64,000 nucleotides of DNA from Nitrospirota bacterium (GCA_040757595.1 JBFLWP010000003.1:62001-126000), one strand, 5' to 3'; positions 8,890 to 17,354 are shown, counted from the stretch's first letter. Notes: generated by a model not told the origin, from the sequence alone. Made by a program: numbers and translations.

Positions 8890-10047
8890 ATGGTGCATGA
8901 CGGCAATCAGCGGCTGGCGAGGCTGGCCCAGTCCGAGATCCGGGCCATGACCATCGCCTGCGAGAGGGTCAAGGGCATCAACCTAGCCCAGGGGGTGTGC
9001 GACACGCCCGTGCCCGCGCCGGTGGTGCAGGGGGCGGAGCGGGCCATGGAGAAGGGCTTGAACACCTACACCCGCTACGACGGGCTGCCGGAGTTGCGCC
9101 AGGCCCTCGCCCGCAAGCTGGCCGCCTACAACGGCATCGCCGCTGACCCGGAGACGGAGATCACGGTCAGCGCCGGCGCGACCGGCTCCTTCCACTGCGC
9201 CTGCCTGGCCCTGCTCAATCCCGGGGACGAGGTCATCCTCTTCGAGCCCTTCTACGCCTACCACGTCAGCGCGCTGGTCGCGGTGGAGGCGGTGCCCAAG
9301 ACCGTTCCGACGCACGCGCCGGACTGGACCTTCTCGTTCCAGGACCTGGAGCGGGCGGTGACGGACAGGACCAGGGCCATCGTGGTCAATACGCCGGGGA
9401 ATCCCTCGGGCAAAGTCTTCAGCCGGGACGAGCTGCAGGGCATCGCGGACCTGGCCCGCTGCCACAACTTGTTCGTCTTCACGGACGAGATCTACGAGTA
9501 CTTCCTGTTCGACGGCCGCCAGCACGTCAGCCTGGCGACGCTGCCGGGCATGGCCGAGCGAACGGTCACGATCGGGGGCTACTCGAAGACTTTCAGCATC
9601 ACCGGCTGGCGGATCGGCTACAGTGTCGCGCAGGCCAAGTGGGCCCAGATGATCGGGGCGATGAACGACCTCCTCTACGTCTGCGCGCCCACGCCGCTCC
9701 AGTACGGCGTCGCGGCGGGGATCACCGAGCTCGGCCGGTCCTTCTACGAGGGGCTGGCGAGGGACTATCAGGACAAGCGGGACCGGTTCTGCCGGGCGCT
9801 GACGAAAGCCGGGTTGCCTCCCTCCGTTCCGCAGGGGGCCTATTACGTGCTGGCGGACGTGTCGCGCCTCCCCGGCGCGACCGGCAAGGAGCGGGCGATG
9901 GCCCTGCTCGAACAAACCGGCGTGGCCGGCGTGCCGGGCGAGGCCTTCTTTCAGGGCGACACGGGCAACCGGTTCATCCGGCTCTGTTTCGCGAAGACGG
10001 ACGCGGACCTGGAGGAGGCCTGCCGACGGATCGAACGGCTCGATTAG
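8890..10047 (+). CDS. Class I/II PLP-dependent aminotransferase
   Basis: A 385-residue fold type I aminotransferase. The PLP lysine is Lys233 in GGYSKTFS, followed by TGWRIGY; the N-P-G-N-P-x-G motif is VNTPGNPSGKV, and VFTDEIYEYFLFDG carries the conserved Asp and Tyr that hold the cofactor. It belongs to the aspartate/kynurenine aminotransferase subgroup, whose amino-acid preference cannot be read from sequence. ATG 8890 has GAGG nearby and starts just before the conserved region; the frame stays open upstream to 8809. Transcribed away from the dehydratase gene. Confidence 0.88.
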   Translation: MVHDGNQRLARLAQSEIRAMTIACERVKGINLAQGVCDTPVPAPVVQGAERAMEKGLNTYTRYDGLPELRQALARKLAAYNGIAADPETEITVSAGATGSFHCACLALLNPGDEVILFEPFYAYHVSALVAVEAVPKTVPTHAPDWTFSFQDLERAVTDRTRAIVVNTPGNPSGKVFSRDELQGIADLARCHNLFVFTDEIYEYFLFDGRQHVSLATLPGMAERTVTIGGYSKTFSITGWRIGYSVAQAKWAQMIGAMNDLLYVCAPTPLQYGVAAGITELGRSFYEGLARDYQDKRDRFCRALTKAGLPPSVPQGAYYVLADVSRLPGATGKERAMALLEQTGVAGVPGEAFFQGDTGNRFIRLCFAKTDADLEEACRRIERLD

Positions 10048-10118
10048 CGGCGAGCGGCTGATCGGCGGCAAGGAACGGCAAGGGACGGACTCCGCCGAAC
10101 GGACCGCCCTGCTTTGGT

Positions 10119-10147
10119 TTGCATTCCCGAACCGGTTCCCCTACCAT
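10119..10147 (+). promoter_or_regulatory. Promoter of the SmpA/OmlA-like lipoprotein gene
   Basis: TTGCAT (10119-10124) and TACCAT (10142-10147) with an exact 17-base spacer, 26 bases before ATG 10174. The same two hexamers with the same spacing recur at 13006-13034. Confidence 0.65.
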
Positions 10148-10173
10148 AGGCCCGCGTTGAGGGGGAGGTCGCC

Positions 10174-10656
10174 ATGGTGCGTCGCGTGAGTCTGGGGCTC
10201 TGCTGGCTGCTGCTGGCCGGGTGCGTCTCGCTCGGCAACGAGAAGATCGCCGACGAAGCGACGGTGGGCCGGGTCAAGGTCGGCGAGACCACCAGGGAGC
10301 AGGTCCTGGCCATGCTGGGCGAGCCGGACGAGCGGCGGCGCGCCGAGCTGGCGGATTATTCGCAAGAATGGTGGGCCTACCAGTACGAAGCCTCGCAGTT
10401 CAATCCCCTCGAATACCTGCTCATCGTCGGCTTGTTCTACAGCGGAATCGGCACGCCGGACAGCCGGACGGAGCTGCACGTCTTCTTCGACCAGAACGGG
10501 GTCGTGCGGAGCCTGGTTCGTCAAGCCACGGTCTACGACATGGGCGCCCCGTTCATCCCGCCGACCCTCACGAGCCGGGTGACGACGGCGGTGCCCTTTG
10601 CTGGCGCGCCGGGCGGCTCCGTCAGCTTCCAGTCAGAATTGGACCGCCGGTACTGA
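10174..10656 (+). CDS. Small lipoprotein with SmpA/OmlA (BamE-like) domain
   Basis: A 160-residue lipoprotein: signal helix VSLGLCWLLLAGC with lipobox LAGC, so Cys17 would be lipidated. The following ~75 residues (VGRVKVGETTREQVLAMLGEPDERR) match the SmpA/OmlA pattern seen in BamE and other envelope lipoproteins, where K-V-G-x-T-x-x-x-V-x-x-x-L-G-x-P is typical. The C-terminal third has no match I can name. A very good ribosome site (GGGGGAGG) precedes ATG 10174. Probably an envelope-assembly or inhibitor-type protein; the role is inferred from the domain only. Confidence 0.75.
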   Translation: MVRRVSLGLCWLLLAGCVSLGNEKIADEATVGRVKVGETTREQVLAMLGEPDERRRAELADYSQEWWAYQYEASQFNPLEYLLIVGLFYSGIGTPDSRTELHVFFDQNGVVRSLVRQATVYDMGAPFIPPTLTSRVTTAVPFAGAPGGSVSFQSELDRRY

Positions 10657-10688
10657 CGGGACACGGGACGGGCCCGGTCGGTTCGCGG

Positions 10689-11060
10689 TCAATACCCGTC
10701 GCTCGATGACGCCTCGGCTTGTGGCTTCGCCGCCTGCGAGAGGTGCGTCACTGCCTCCTCCGCCGCCTTGGTTGCTTCCTCCCCGTGTCCAGCCATGCCG
10801 TGCTCGATCGCCTGGTTGAGCTTCTTGATCCCTTGAGCCAGATGCGGGCTCTTGGTTTCGGTCCGAGCCGCCTCGGCGTGCGTGAGGGCCTCGCGGGCCT
10901 GCGTGACCAGGGCGTCTGGATAGCCCTGCCGGCCTTGCGCGGCCGCGGCCTGCGCATGTTCGACGGCCTGGGGCACGTGCTGGCCCTCGGCCGCGGCGCC
11001 GGATGACAGCAAGACGACGAATCCCAGTGCGGCCACGACCATTCTGGTTTCCGGTTTCAT
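10689..11060 (-). CDS. smbP: SmbP-like small metal-binding protein
   Basis: A 123-residue exported protein: signal peptide MVVAALGFVVLLSSGAAA, then about 95 residues of alternating His- and Ala-rich helices (AVEHAQAAAAQG, EALTHAEAAR, KLNQAIEHGMAGHGEEATKAAEEAVTHL). This is the repeating helical-hairpin pattern of SmbP, a periplasmic protein first described in Nitrosomonas that binds copper and other divalent metals. The fit to the family is good: similar length, same 10-11 residue period, H-x(7)-A pattern. It probably buffers metals in the periplasm. It is followed, 23 bases away on the same strand but in the upstream direction, by a secreted hypothetical gene. Confidence 0.8.
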   Translation of the reverse strand: MKPETRMVVAALGFVVLLSSGAAAEGQHVPQAVEHAQAAAAQGRQGYPDALVTQAREALTHAEAARTETKSPHLAQGIKKLNQAIEHGMAGHGEEATKAAEEAVTHLSQAAKPQAEASSSDGY

Positions 11061-11083
11061 GACGTCCCCTCCCGTGGTGAGCG

Positions 11084-11470
11084 TTACGCACCCTCCAGCT
11101 CGACGACCCGGCGCTTTCCGTCTTCATCGGCCTGAATCGTCATCCGGATGGCTGTGCCTGGACGGAGCCGGCGGAAGAAGTCCATCATGCCGGGGTTGCG
11201 CGGGTAGACGAGCAACTGCGGCTCGGAAGGGACGGGCACCCACCGGCCTCCGTCGTAGACGTGGGTCCAGAGGATCCAGATGGCGGGATCGTAGGTGTCG
11301 AAGGTGAGCAACCGACCGGCGATCAAAGTCGGCGTCTCGAAGCGCATGGACGGGACGATGTCGCCGGACGGTTCGGGTGGTTCCAGGGTCGGAGCGTCCT
11401 GCGCGAAGCCGGGGCTTGCCGCCAGCAGAATCCCGGCCAGAAAGAGCGATAGGCTCGCCACCCGGACCAT
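11084..11470 (-). CDS. Secreted protein of unknown function
   Basis: A 128-residue protein with a Sec signal peptide (SLSLFLAGILLAASPGFAQ, cleavage after AQ). The mature part is about 105 residues, rich in beta-branched residues and aromatic WILWTH, with no domain that I recognise. It is transcribed toward smbP, with 23 bases between them, so the two may form one operon. The start follows a perfect TGCTATAAT box by five bases and so looks leaderless. Confidence 0.6.
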   Translation of the reverse strand: MVRVASLSLFLAGILLAASPGFAQDAPTLEPPEPSGDIVPSMRFETPTLIAGRLLTFDTYDPAIWILWTHVYDGGRWVPVPSEPQLLVYPRNPGMMDFFRRLRPGTAIRMTIQADEDGKRRVVELEGA

Positions 11471-11475
11471 GGACG

Positions 11476-11484
11476 ATTATAGCA
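11476..11484 (-). promoter_or_regulatory. Extended -10 element directly before start 11470 (leaderless)
   Basis: The minus strand reads TGCTATAAT, then five bases, then ATG 11470. Transcription from this box should begin at or next to the start codon. No -35 match is needed or seen. Confidence 0.6.
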
Positions 11485-11572
11485 CCGGCCCTCCGGGAAG
11501 CGTTCCACGGGCTCACGGAAGCCGACCACCCGTGGCCGGCGCGCGACCTCGCGGGGTGCGGGGGCGAGGCGA

Positions 11573-11601
11573 TTGCATTCCCCTTGCGGTTTTCCTAGGA
11601 T
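11573..11601 (+). promoter_or_regulatory. Promoter of the Coq4-like gene
   Basis: TTGCAT (11573-11578) and TAGGAT (11596-11601) with a 17-base spacer; the ATG is 12 bases past the -10 box, giving a leader of only about 6 bases. Confidence 0.6.
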
Positions 11602-11613
11602 GGGAAACGCGTC

Positions 11614-12606
11614 ATGAAGCTGGTGAAGCTCGTCAACGCCAGGGCCGGCGAAGCGCTCGCGATGCTCCGGGCCATGCGCCGGGTGGCCACTCTGGACGGG
11701 ACCAAGCCGCTGACCGGACCCAGTCGCTCGTCCTTGCAAGGCGTGTCCCGGTACGCCTTCGGCCTCAAGGGCGAGGTGGACGTGGACGGGCTCGCTTCGA
11801 TCGCGCCGGCGGAGCTGGCGGCGGCTCTGCCCGATCCCGCACTGGCCGAGTGGGCCGCGCGGTTCCTCGCGGTGACGGCGCTCGTGGACGGGGCACTGGA
11901 CGGAGGGAAGATCGCGCTGGTGCTCGATTATGCGGCCGCGCTCCGGGTGCGGGAGGGCTATCTGGCGCAACTCGGCGCGGCGGCGCGCGGGAATCTGGAC
12001 TGGGCCCTGGCGGACATGACGCGCCAGAACGTCAAGAGCCTCTGGGATCGGCCGTGGCGCGACGACGAGGACATCATGGCCTTGATCCTGCCGTACAAAG
12101 GCGACCGGGCCGATCCGGCCCTGGTCGCCCGGCACGAGGCCCTCGGCTCCCTGCCGCCCGGCACGTTCGGCCGGGCCTACTGGGAGATCTACAAGAAGAA
12201 CGGCTACGCCTTTCCCGGCGATCCGAACGGGGTCAACGCGGCCTTCGCCCGCCCCCACGACTCCACGCACGTCCTCAGCGGCTACGACACGACGCCGCAG
12301 GGGGAAATCCTCGTCTCCACCTTCACGGCCGGCATGCATCCCAAGCTGCCGCTGGAGGGGCACATCCTGCCGGTGATCTTCAGTTGGCACCTGGGGATCG
12401 AGATCAACGAGTTCGCCGGCTCGGCCAGGGGGGCGCTGGATCCGGAGAAGTTCTGGGTGGCCTGGGCGCGCGGCGCCGCGGTCTCGGCGGATCTCTTCGC
12501 GCCGGAGTGGGATTTCTGGTCGGTGGCGGGAGAGCCGGTCGAGTCGGTGCGGAAGCGTTACCACGTCCCGGCGCTCGACCCGCGGCACGCCGCCGGCGGG
12601 CACTGA
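11614..12606 (+). CDS. Coq4-family protein
   Basis: A 330-residue protein. Residues 215-231 read HDSTH followed by 11 residues and Glu, exactly the HDxxHx11E metal-binding motif of Coq4 (His215, Asp216, His219, Glu231). The preceding LPPGTFGRAYWEIYKKNGY segment also matches the region before that motif in Coq4. In ubiquinone makers Coq4 is a metal-dependent protein needed for removing the C1 carboxyl group from the ring intermediate. The long N-terminal ~180 residues are less clear. It stands alone with its own promoter and no quinone genes nearby. Family assignment rests on the motif and its spacing; the function in this organism is uncertain. Confidence 0.7.
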   Translation: MKLVKLVNARAGEALAMLRAMRRVATLDGTKPLTGPSRSSLQGVSRYAFGLKGEVDVDGLASIAPAELAAALPDPALAEWAARFLAVTALVDGALDGGKIALVLDYAAALRVREGYLAQLGAAARGNLDWALADMTRQNVKSLWDRPWRDDEDIMALILPYKGDRADPALVARHEALGSLPPGTFGRAYWEIYKKNGYAFPGDPNGVNAAFARPHDSTHVLSGYDTTPQGEILVSTFTAGMHPKLPLEGHILPVIFSWHLGIEINEFAGSARGALDPEKFWVAWARGAAVSADLFAPEWDFWSVAGEPVESVRKRYHVPALDPRHAAGGH

Positions 12607-12750
12607 CGGCCTCCTCTCCGGCCATCCTCCCTCGGTCTGCAGACTGTTCTTGCACAGATCGGGTTCGGGGCGTAGGCTAGTCCTGTCGGGCATGACCTCC
12701 TCGTGAGACTCCGGACAGCCGTTCATCCTGGTCGGAATGGAGGTGTCGTC

Positions 12751-12924
12751 ATGGCGGAGCCGGCGTTCAAGCAACGGTTCGGCGGGGAATCGGCCGCTGA
12801 GGGAGAACCGCACAGGGAGCCAGCGGAGTGGGAGACCAAGCTCGGGAAGATCATCTTTTATCTCACCTGCGCCCTGAGCCTGTGGTTCTTCTATTGGCTG
12901 AACGGGATTCAGTGCCCCTGCTGA
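12751..12924 (+). CDS. Small single-pass membrane protein
   Basis: A 57-residue protein: a charged N-terminal half (AFKQRFGGESAAEGEPHREP) and one transmembrane segment (KIIFYLTCALSLWFFYWL) ending in the short tail NGIQCPC. ATG 12751 has GGAGG nine bases upstream. No family known to me. Confidence 0.55.
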   Translation: MAEPAFKQRFGGESAAEGEPHREPAEWETKLGKIIFYLTCALSLWFFYWLNGIQCPC

Positions 12925-13005
12925 GGGGGGTCCGAGGGGCGAGGCGGCGCACCCTCCGAGCTTCTGCCGCGGTTTCGTGACGGGGGCGGATCGGTCCGGC
13001 GCTCG

Positions 13006-13034
13006 TTGCATTCGGCAGACGTTTTCCCTACCAT
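13006..13034 (+). promoter_or_regulatory. Promoter of the small membrane protein gene
   Basis: TTGCAT (13006-13011) and TACCAT (13029-13034), 17 bases apart. The -10 box overlaps the ATG at 13033, so the usable start is ATG 13045, ten bases past the box. Confidence 0.6.
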
Positions 13035-13044
13035 GCCGGCGATC

Positions 13045-13317
13045 ATGGAGCGCGGCGTGATCCGTCCCGTCCCGTTCGCCAACGCGTTGACGATCACCGC
13101 CACCGGCCTTTTCGTCTTCCTGATCGTCTTGCGGGACCTCGCTCCCTCGTTCTTCGTGTATTTCTTCAACGCCCAGTTCTTCGGGGCGGACGTCGCCTCC
13201 CTCCTGCCGGCTCGGCCCGGCCCGTTGCGACTGATCGCCGACCTGCTCATCATGCTGGTCGGGGCCTGGCTGTTCGGCTACTGCTGGGCCTGGTTCTACA
13301 ACCGGCTGACCAAGTAG
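13045..13317 (+). CDS. Small two-helix membrane protein (DUF5676-like)
   Basis: A 90-residue protein with two hydrophobic helices (ALTITATGLFVFLIVL and LIADLLIMLVGAWLFGYCWAW, the latter split here) joined by SFFVYFFNAQFFGADVASLL. The pattern N-A-L, a first helix, F-x-x-x-F-x-x-x-F-x-G-x-D, and a second helix ending W-F-Y-N-R-L matches small DUF5676 membrane proteins. The start at 13045 follows from the promoter position. Confidence 0.6.
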   Translation: MERGVIRPVPFANALTITATGLFVFLIVLRDLAPSFFVYFFNAQFFGADVASLLPARPGPLRLIADLLIMLVGAWLFGYCWAWFYNRLTK

Positions 13318-13347
13318 CCGTCCGTTCAACCGGCTGAACCGGTCCCT

Positions 13348-14073
13348 GTGCGAGAAGAGCGGCTTGGAGGCCTGACCGTCCGGATCACCGGCGGAACAGA
13401 CGGCAGGGGCGGAGGCGTCGGGCCGGTCGTCGTCCTGCTGCACGGATTCGGGGCGCCGGGCGACGACATGGTCTGGCTTGGGCGGGCGCTGGATGCACCG
13501 GCCGGAACCAGGTTCGTCTTCCCCGAGGGGCCGCTCTTCCTGGACCTGGGAATCGTCGAGTCCCACGCCTGGTGGATGATTGATTTGGAGAAGGTGGCCC
13601 GCGAGGTGGCGGCGGGGCGACTGCGGGAGCTCTCGCGCGAAGTGCCCCCCGGCCTGACCGAGGCGAGGGAGCGGGTCGTCGCGCTGCTTCGGGACCTCGA
13701 CCGCCGGGCAGGCGTCAAACCGAGCCAGACCGTGCTCGGAGGATTCTCGCAGGGGGCCATGCTGGCTTGCGACGTGGCCCTGCGCCAGGAGCAGCCGTTC
13801 GCCGGGTTGGCGCTGTTGTCGGGCACCCTGCTGGCGAGGGACCAGTGGGAGCCGCTCGCGCGGAGACGGCGGGGCCTGAGGATCTTCCAGAGCCACGGGA
13901 GCCAGGACCCGCTTCTGCCGTTCGCCCTCGCCGAGCAGTTGCGCGATCTCTTGACCAGGGCCGGCCTGTCGGTGGAGTGGATCGGCTTCCGGGGCGGGCA
14001 CGAAATTCCGGAGCCAGTCATCGGCCGGCTCGGCACGTTCCTCAAGAGGATTCTGGGACCGCCCGCCCGCTAG
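13348..14073 (+). CDS. Phospholipase/carboxylesterase-type alpha/beta hydrolase
   Basis: A 241-residue cytoplasmic enzyme. LLHGFGAPGDDM is the oxyanion-hole strand, GFSQGA near residue 132 is the nucleophile elbow (Ser134), SHGSQDPLLPF carries the catalytic Asp near 188 and GGHEIP the His near 219. This is the EstB/acyl-protein-thioesterase-like carboxylesterase family. GTG 13348 is the only reasonable start. Its stop overlaps the convergent hydrolase stop in a shared CTAG. Confidence 0.85.
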   Translation: MREERLGGLTVRITGGTDGRGGGVGPVVVLLHGFGAPGDDMVWLGRALDAPAGTRFVFPEGPLFLDLGIVESHAWWMIDLEKVAREVAAGRLRELSREVPPGLTEARERVVALLRDLDRRAGVKPSQTVLGGFSQGAMLACDVALRQEQPFAGLALLSGTLLARDQWEPLARRRRGLRIFQSHGSQDPLLPFALAEQLRDLLTRAGLSVEWIGFRGGHEIPEPVIGRLGTFLKRILGPPAR

Positions 14074-14891
14074 CCGGCCCGCGCCAGCCAGCCCCGCACA
14101 GCCGAGAAGAAGGCCTCCGGCTCTTCCACGAACGGGAAATGCCCGCTCCGCTCGAAGATGACCAGCTCGGAGCCGCGGATGCCCTTGTGGAGCCGCTCGG
14201 ACTGGGACGGCGGGGTGATGAAGTCGTCGCGGCCGGTCGCGATCAGGGTAGGGACTCGGATCCGGTCCAGTCGGGCGACCGTGTCGTACTGCCGCTGCAG
14301 CTCCTCCCCGCGCAAGGCGGCGCCGATCGAGAACTGGGTGCGCCGGAACAGTCGCTGGGCGGCCTCGAGGTCGAACGTCGCGTAATAGAGGGGGGCGGTC
14401 AGTTGGAAGGCGCGCCGCTGCGCCCGCTCGTCGTCCAGCTTGCCGATCTCGATCGCCGCCAGCATCTCGGGCGTCGCGCCCTTGCGCAGGGCGTTGGCCC
14501 GAATTTCCTCCTCAAAGTCCCAGGCCGGAGCCGTGTTCAGCAGGACCAGACGGCTCACCCGCCGCGGATAGCGGAGCGCATACTCCAGCGCGATGAAGCC
14601 TCCGTAGGAATGGCCCAGGACGGCGACCCGGTCGAGCTCGAGCGCGGCCCGCAGGGCGTCCGCATCGGCGGCGAACTGCTCGAACGTGAGGGTCGAAAGT
14701 GGCGGCCGACCCGAACGGCCGTTGCCGCGCTGGTCGTAGTAGACGAGGCGCAGCCGGTCGCCGAGCGGATCGAGCGCGGGATGCAGGTAGGTATGGTCCA
14801 GGCCCAGCCCCCCGTGCATCACCAGGCAAGGAAGGCCGGCTCCGACCTCCAGATAGAAGAGATCGGTGCCGTTGACCGCCGCAATCGGCAT
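14070..14891 (-). CDS. Alpha/beta hydrolase (proline iminopeptidase/epoxide hydrolase-like)
   Basis: A 273-residue enzyme: oxyanion-hole strand VMHGGLG, the segment YYDQRGNGRSGRP typical of proline iminopeptidase and related hydrolases, nucleophile elbow GHSYGG, catalytic Asp in TGRDDFITP and catalytic His in SGHFPF. ATG 14891 begins at the conserved N-terminus; the longer frame is antisense to leuD. It lies 19 bases downstream of leuD on the same strand and is probably the last gene of the leu operon. It ends on a palindromic CTAG stop shared with the convergent esterase. Confidence 0.82.
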   Translation of the reverse strand: MPIAAVNGTDLFYLEVGAGLPCLVMHGGLGLDHTYLHPALDPLGDRLRLVYYDQRGNGRSGRPPLSTLTFEQFAADADALRAALELDRVAVLGHSYGGFIALEYALRYPRRVSRLVLLNTAPAWDFEEEIRANALRKGATPEMLAAIEIGKLDDERAQRRAFQLTAPLYYATFDLEAAQRLFRRTQFSIGAALRGEELQRQYDTVARLDRIRVPTLIATGRDDFITPPSQSERLHKGIRGSELVIFERSGHFPFVEEPEAFFSAVRGWLARAG

Positions 14892-14910
14892 AGTGGCGTT
14901 CGACCGCGGC

Positions 14911-15528
14911 TTACCGGTCGGAGAAGAGCCAGGGCGCCTCGGCCTTACGCCGGCGCTCGTAGGCCGTGATGGCCGCTTCGTGCTGGAGGGTGAGCCCGAT
15001 GGAGTCGAGTCCCTTGAGCAGACAGTCCTTGCGGAAGGGGTCCACATCGAACCGGTAGACCGTCCCGTCCGGCGTCGTCACGGTCTGGGCCGCCAGGTCC
15101 ACCGTGAGCCGGTAGCCTTCCCGCGCGGCGACCGCATGGAACAAGGCCTGGACCTCTTCCGCCTTCAGGACCACCGGCAGGATCCCGTTCTGGAAGCAGT
15201 TGTTGTAGAAGATGTCGGCGAAGCTGGGCGCGATGAGGCACCGGATGCCGTAGTCCAGCAGCGCCCAGGGGGCATGCTCCCGGGAGGACCCGCAGCCGAA
15301 GTTGTCGCGCGCGAGCAGGATCGTCGCGCCCCGATAGCGGGGCTGGTTGATGAAGAAGTCCGGGTCCGGCGAGCCGTCCTGCTTCGTCCGCCAGTCCAGG
15401 AACAGCCCTTCCTTGAGCCCCGTCCGCTTGATCGTCTTGAGGAACTGCTTCGGGATGATCTGGTCGGTGTCCACGTTGACCCGATCCAGCGGCGCGACCA
15501 GCCCGGTCAATGTCGTAAACGGCTCCAT
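14911..15528 (-). CDS. leuD: 3-isopropylmalate dehydratase small subunit
   Basis: A 205-residue swivelling domain of isopropylmalate isomerase. The conserved block [13 protein letters not shown] near residue 18 and the substrate loop [15 protein letters not shown] near 75 are diagnostic. With LeuC it interconverts 2- and 3-isopropylmalate in leucine synthesis. It is downstream of leuC, separated by 101 bases that hold a long palindrome. Confidence 0.97.
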   Translation of the reverse strand: MEPFTTLTGLVAPLDRVNVDTDQIIPKQFLKTIKRTGLKEGLFLDWRTKQDGSPDPDFFINQPRYRGATILLARDNFGCGSSREHAPWALLDYGIRCLIAPSFADIFYNNCFQNGILPVVLKAEEVQALFHAVAAREGYRLTVDLAAQTVTTPDGTVYRFDVDPFRKDCLLKGLDSIGLTLQHEAAITAYERRRKAEAPWLFSDR

Positions 15529-15542
15529 GCAAACCCTCGTTA

Positions 15543-15615
15543 GACGTGAAACGTGAAACGTAAGACGTGAAGTGACTCCAGAAATCCGTTCGTCCTCGTC
15601 TCACGTCTTACGTTT
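15543..15615. repeat. Palindromic repeat of ACGTGAAACG-type units between leuC and leuD
   Basis: AAACGTAAGACGTGA (15556-15570) and its exact reverse complement (15601-15615) form 15-bp arms around a 30-base loop. The left arm is preceded by two more ACGTGAAACG-like units, so the arms are built from a roughly 10-base unit. A similar element sits between znuC and znuB. Confidence 0.75.
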
Positions 15616-15629
15616 GCGTCTCGCGGTTC

Positions 15630-17033
15630 TTAGGACCAGTGCCGGATGTCCACGAAATGTCCTTCCACCGCCGCGGCGACCGCCATGCCCGGGGAGACCA
15701 GGTGCGTGCGGCCCCCCTTCCCCTGCCGCCCCTCGAAGTTCCGGTTGCTGGTGGAGGCGCACCGCTCGCCCGGCTGGAGCACGTCGGCGTTCATGGCCAG
15801 GCACATGCTGCAACCCGGTTCCCGCCACTCGAAGCCGGCCTCGCGGAAGATCCGGTCCAGCCCTTCCTCCTCCGCCTGCTTCTTGACGAGCCCCGATCCG
15901 GGCACCACCATCGCGTGGACGCTCTTGGCCACCTTCTTGCCCTTGGCGTACCGGGCCGCCAGGCGCAGGTCCTCGATCCGGGAATTGGTGCAGGAGCCGA
16001 TGAACACCCGGTCGATCGCGATGGCCGTGATCGGGGTGCCGGGCGTCAGGCCCATGTACTCCAGCGCGCGTTCCGCCGCCTGGCGCGACTTCTCGTCCGG
16101 CATCTCGCGGGGGTCCGGGACCTTGCCGTCCACGCCCGTCACCATGCCGGGGCTCGTGCCCCAGGTGACCTGGGGAGCGATCCGCTCCGCGCGCAGCTCG
16201 ATGGTCCTGTCGAACCGGGCGTCCGGCTCGGTGCCGAGCTGGCGCCAGGCCTGCGCCGCCCGTTCGAAGAGATCCCCCTTGGGAGCCAGCGGCCTGCCCT
16301 TGACGTAGGCGATCGTCTGCTCGTCCGGCGCGACCATCCCCGCCCGGGCCCCGGCCTCGATGGACATGTTGCAGAGCGTCATCCGTCCCTCCATCGAAAG
16401 CGCGCGGATCGCCGAGCCGGCGTACTCGACGACGTAGCCCGTGCCGCCGGCCGTGCCGATCTGTCCGATGATCGCGAGGATGATGTCCTTGGCGGAGCAA
16501 CGGTCCGGGAGCACCCCTTCCACGCGGACGACCATGGTCTTGGGCCGCTTCTGGAGCAGGCACTGGGTGGCCAGCACGTGCTCGACCTCGCTGGTGCCGA
16601 TCCCGAAGGCCAGCGCGCCGAACGCCCCGTGGGTGGAGGTGTGCGAGTCCCCGCAGACGATCGTCATGCCCGGCAGCGTGAAGCCCTGCTCGGGCCCGAT
16701 CACGTGCACGATCCCCTGCCGGACGTCGCTCATCCCGTACAGGGTGATCCCGAACTCCGCGCAGTTTTCCTCCAGCGTCGCCACCTGCTTGGCGCTGACC
16801 GGGTCCGTGATGCCGAGGCGCCGGTCGGTGGTGGGCACGTTGTGGTCGGGGACCGCCAGGGTCGCGGCGGGCCGGCGCGGCTTGCGCCCCGCGACGCGCA
16901 GCCCTTCGAACGCCTGGGGCGAAGTCACCTCGTGGACCAGGTGCCGGTCAACGTACAGGAGCGTCGTGCCATCCGCCTCCTCCCGCACGACGTGGGCGTC
17001 CCAGATCTTGTCGAACAGCGTCTTGCCGGCCAT
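15630..17033 (-). CDS. leuC: 3-isopropylmalate dehydratase large subunit
   Basis: A 467-residue aconitase-family protein. The [4Fe-4S] cluster cysteines are in FIGSCTNSR near residue 340 and GCSMC near 400. [16 protein letters not shown] at the N-terminus and [25 protein letters not shown], in two adjacent blocks, are diagnostic for LeuC. First gene of the leuC-leuD-hydrolase operon. ATG 17033 has AAGGAG nearby, and the leader carries a strong hairpin. Confidence 0.97.
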   Translation of the reverse strand: MAGKTLFDKIWDAHVVREEADGTTLLYVDRHLVHEVTSPQAFEGLRVAGRKPRRPAATLAVPDHNVPTTDRRLGITDPVSAKQVATLEENCAEFGITLYGMSDVRQGIVHVIGPEQGFTLPGMTIVCGDSHTSTHGAFGALAFGIGTSEVEHVLATQCLLQKRPKTMVVRVEGVLPDRCSAKDIILAIIGQIGTAGGTGYVVEYAGSAIRALSMEGRMTLCNMSIEAGARAGMVAPDEQTIAYVKGRPLAPKGDLFERAAQAWRQLGTEPDARFDRTIELRAERIAPQVTWGTSPGMVTGVDGKVPDPREMPDEKSRQAAERALEYMGLTPGTPITAIAIDRVFIGSCTNSRIEDLRLAARYAKGKKVAKSVHAMVVPGSGLVKKQAEEEGLDRIFREAGFEWREPGCSMCLAMNADVLQPGERCASTSNRNFEGRQGKGGRTHLVSPGMAVAAAVEGHFVDIRHWS

Positions 17034-17048
17034 GCACGCTCCTTAGGA

Positions 17049-17069
17049 CCCGCCGCGGTCGGCGGCGGG
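17049..17069 (-). promoter_or_regulatory. GC-rich hairpin in the leuC leader
   Basis: CCCGCCGC and GCGGCGGG form an 8-bp perfect stem with a 5-base loop, lying between the -10 box and the ribosome site. There is no T-run and no Leu-rich leader peptide, so classical attenuation is not evident. Confidence 0.4.
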
Positions 17070-17076
17070 AGGCTGG

Positions 17077-17085
17077 ATTATAGCA
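17077..17085 (-). promoter_or_regulatory. Extended -10 element of leuC
   Basis: Minus strand TGCTATAAT, 43 bases upstream of ATG 17033; no good -35 box. Confidence 0.6.
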
Positions 17086-17165
17086 GGCTTGCCCTCCGCT
17101 CTGCACCCGCCGCCGAACGGGCCGGCCCGGTAAAGTTTCCGGGAGAATCAGCCGATCCTGACAAC

Positions 17166-17354
17166 ATGAGCGAGCCCATCAACGCCGACCTCGTGACCAT
17201 TCCCCGCTGGACGATCCAGCGGGAACCCCTGGCGCCGGACTGTCCCCGTTGCGGCTCCAGCGTCGTGCGGGTCCTGGCCGACGACCGGCACCAGTTCTTC
17301 TGTAGCTGCCAGATTCTGGCGGACCTCTACGTCCCCCGTCACCGGAGCCGCTGA
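17166..17354 (+). CDS. Small zinc-ribbon-like protein
   Basis: A 62-residue protein with CPRCG near residue 26 and CSC near 49, a possible treble-clef or zinc-ribbon pair. The N-terminus is NADLVTIPRWTIQREPL. No family name; small zinc proteins of this kind recur in this window (26797, 27109). It is divergent from leuC. Confidence 0.5.
   Translation: MSEPINADLVTIPRWTIQREPLAPDCPRCGSSVVRVLADDRHQFFCSCQILADLYVPRHRSR

Noticed and set aside
11323-14001. 892-codon open frame on the minus strand.
   Set aside because: It runs antisense to several supported genes with their own promoters and motifs, and its protein has no recognisable feature.
15543-15615. Repeated ACGTGAAACG units as a CRISPR array.
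   Set aside because: Units are contiguous, about 10 bases, without unique spacers or cas genes; they form a palindrome instead.
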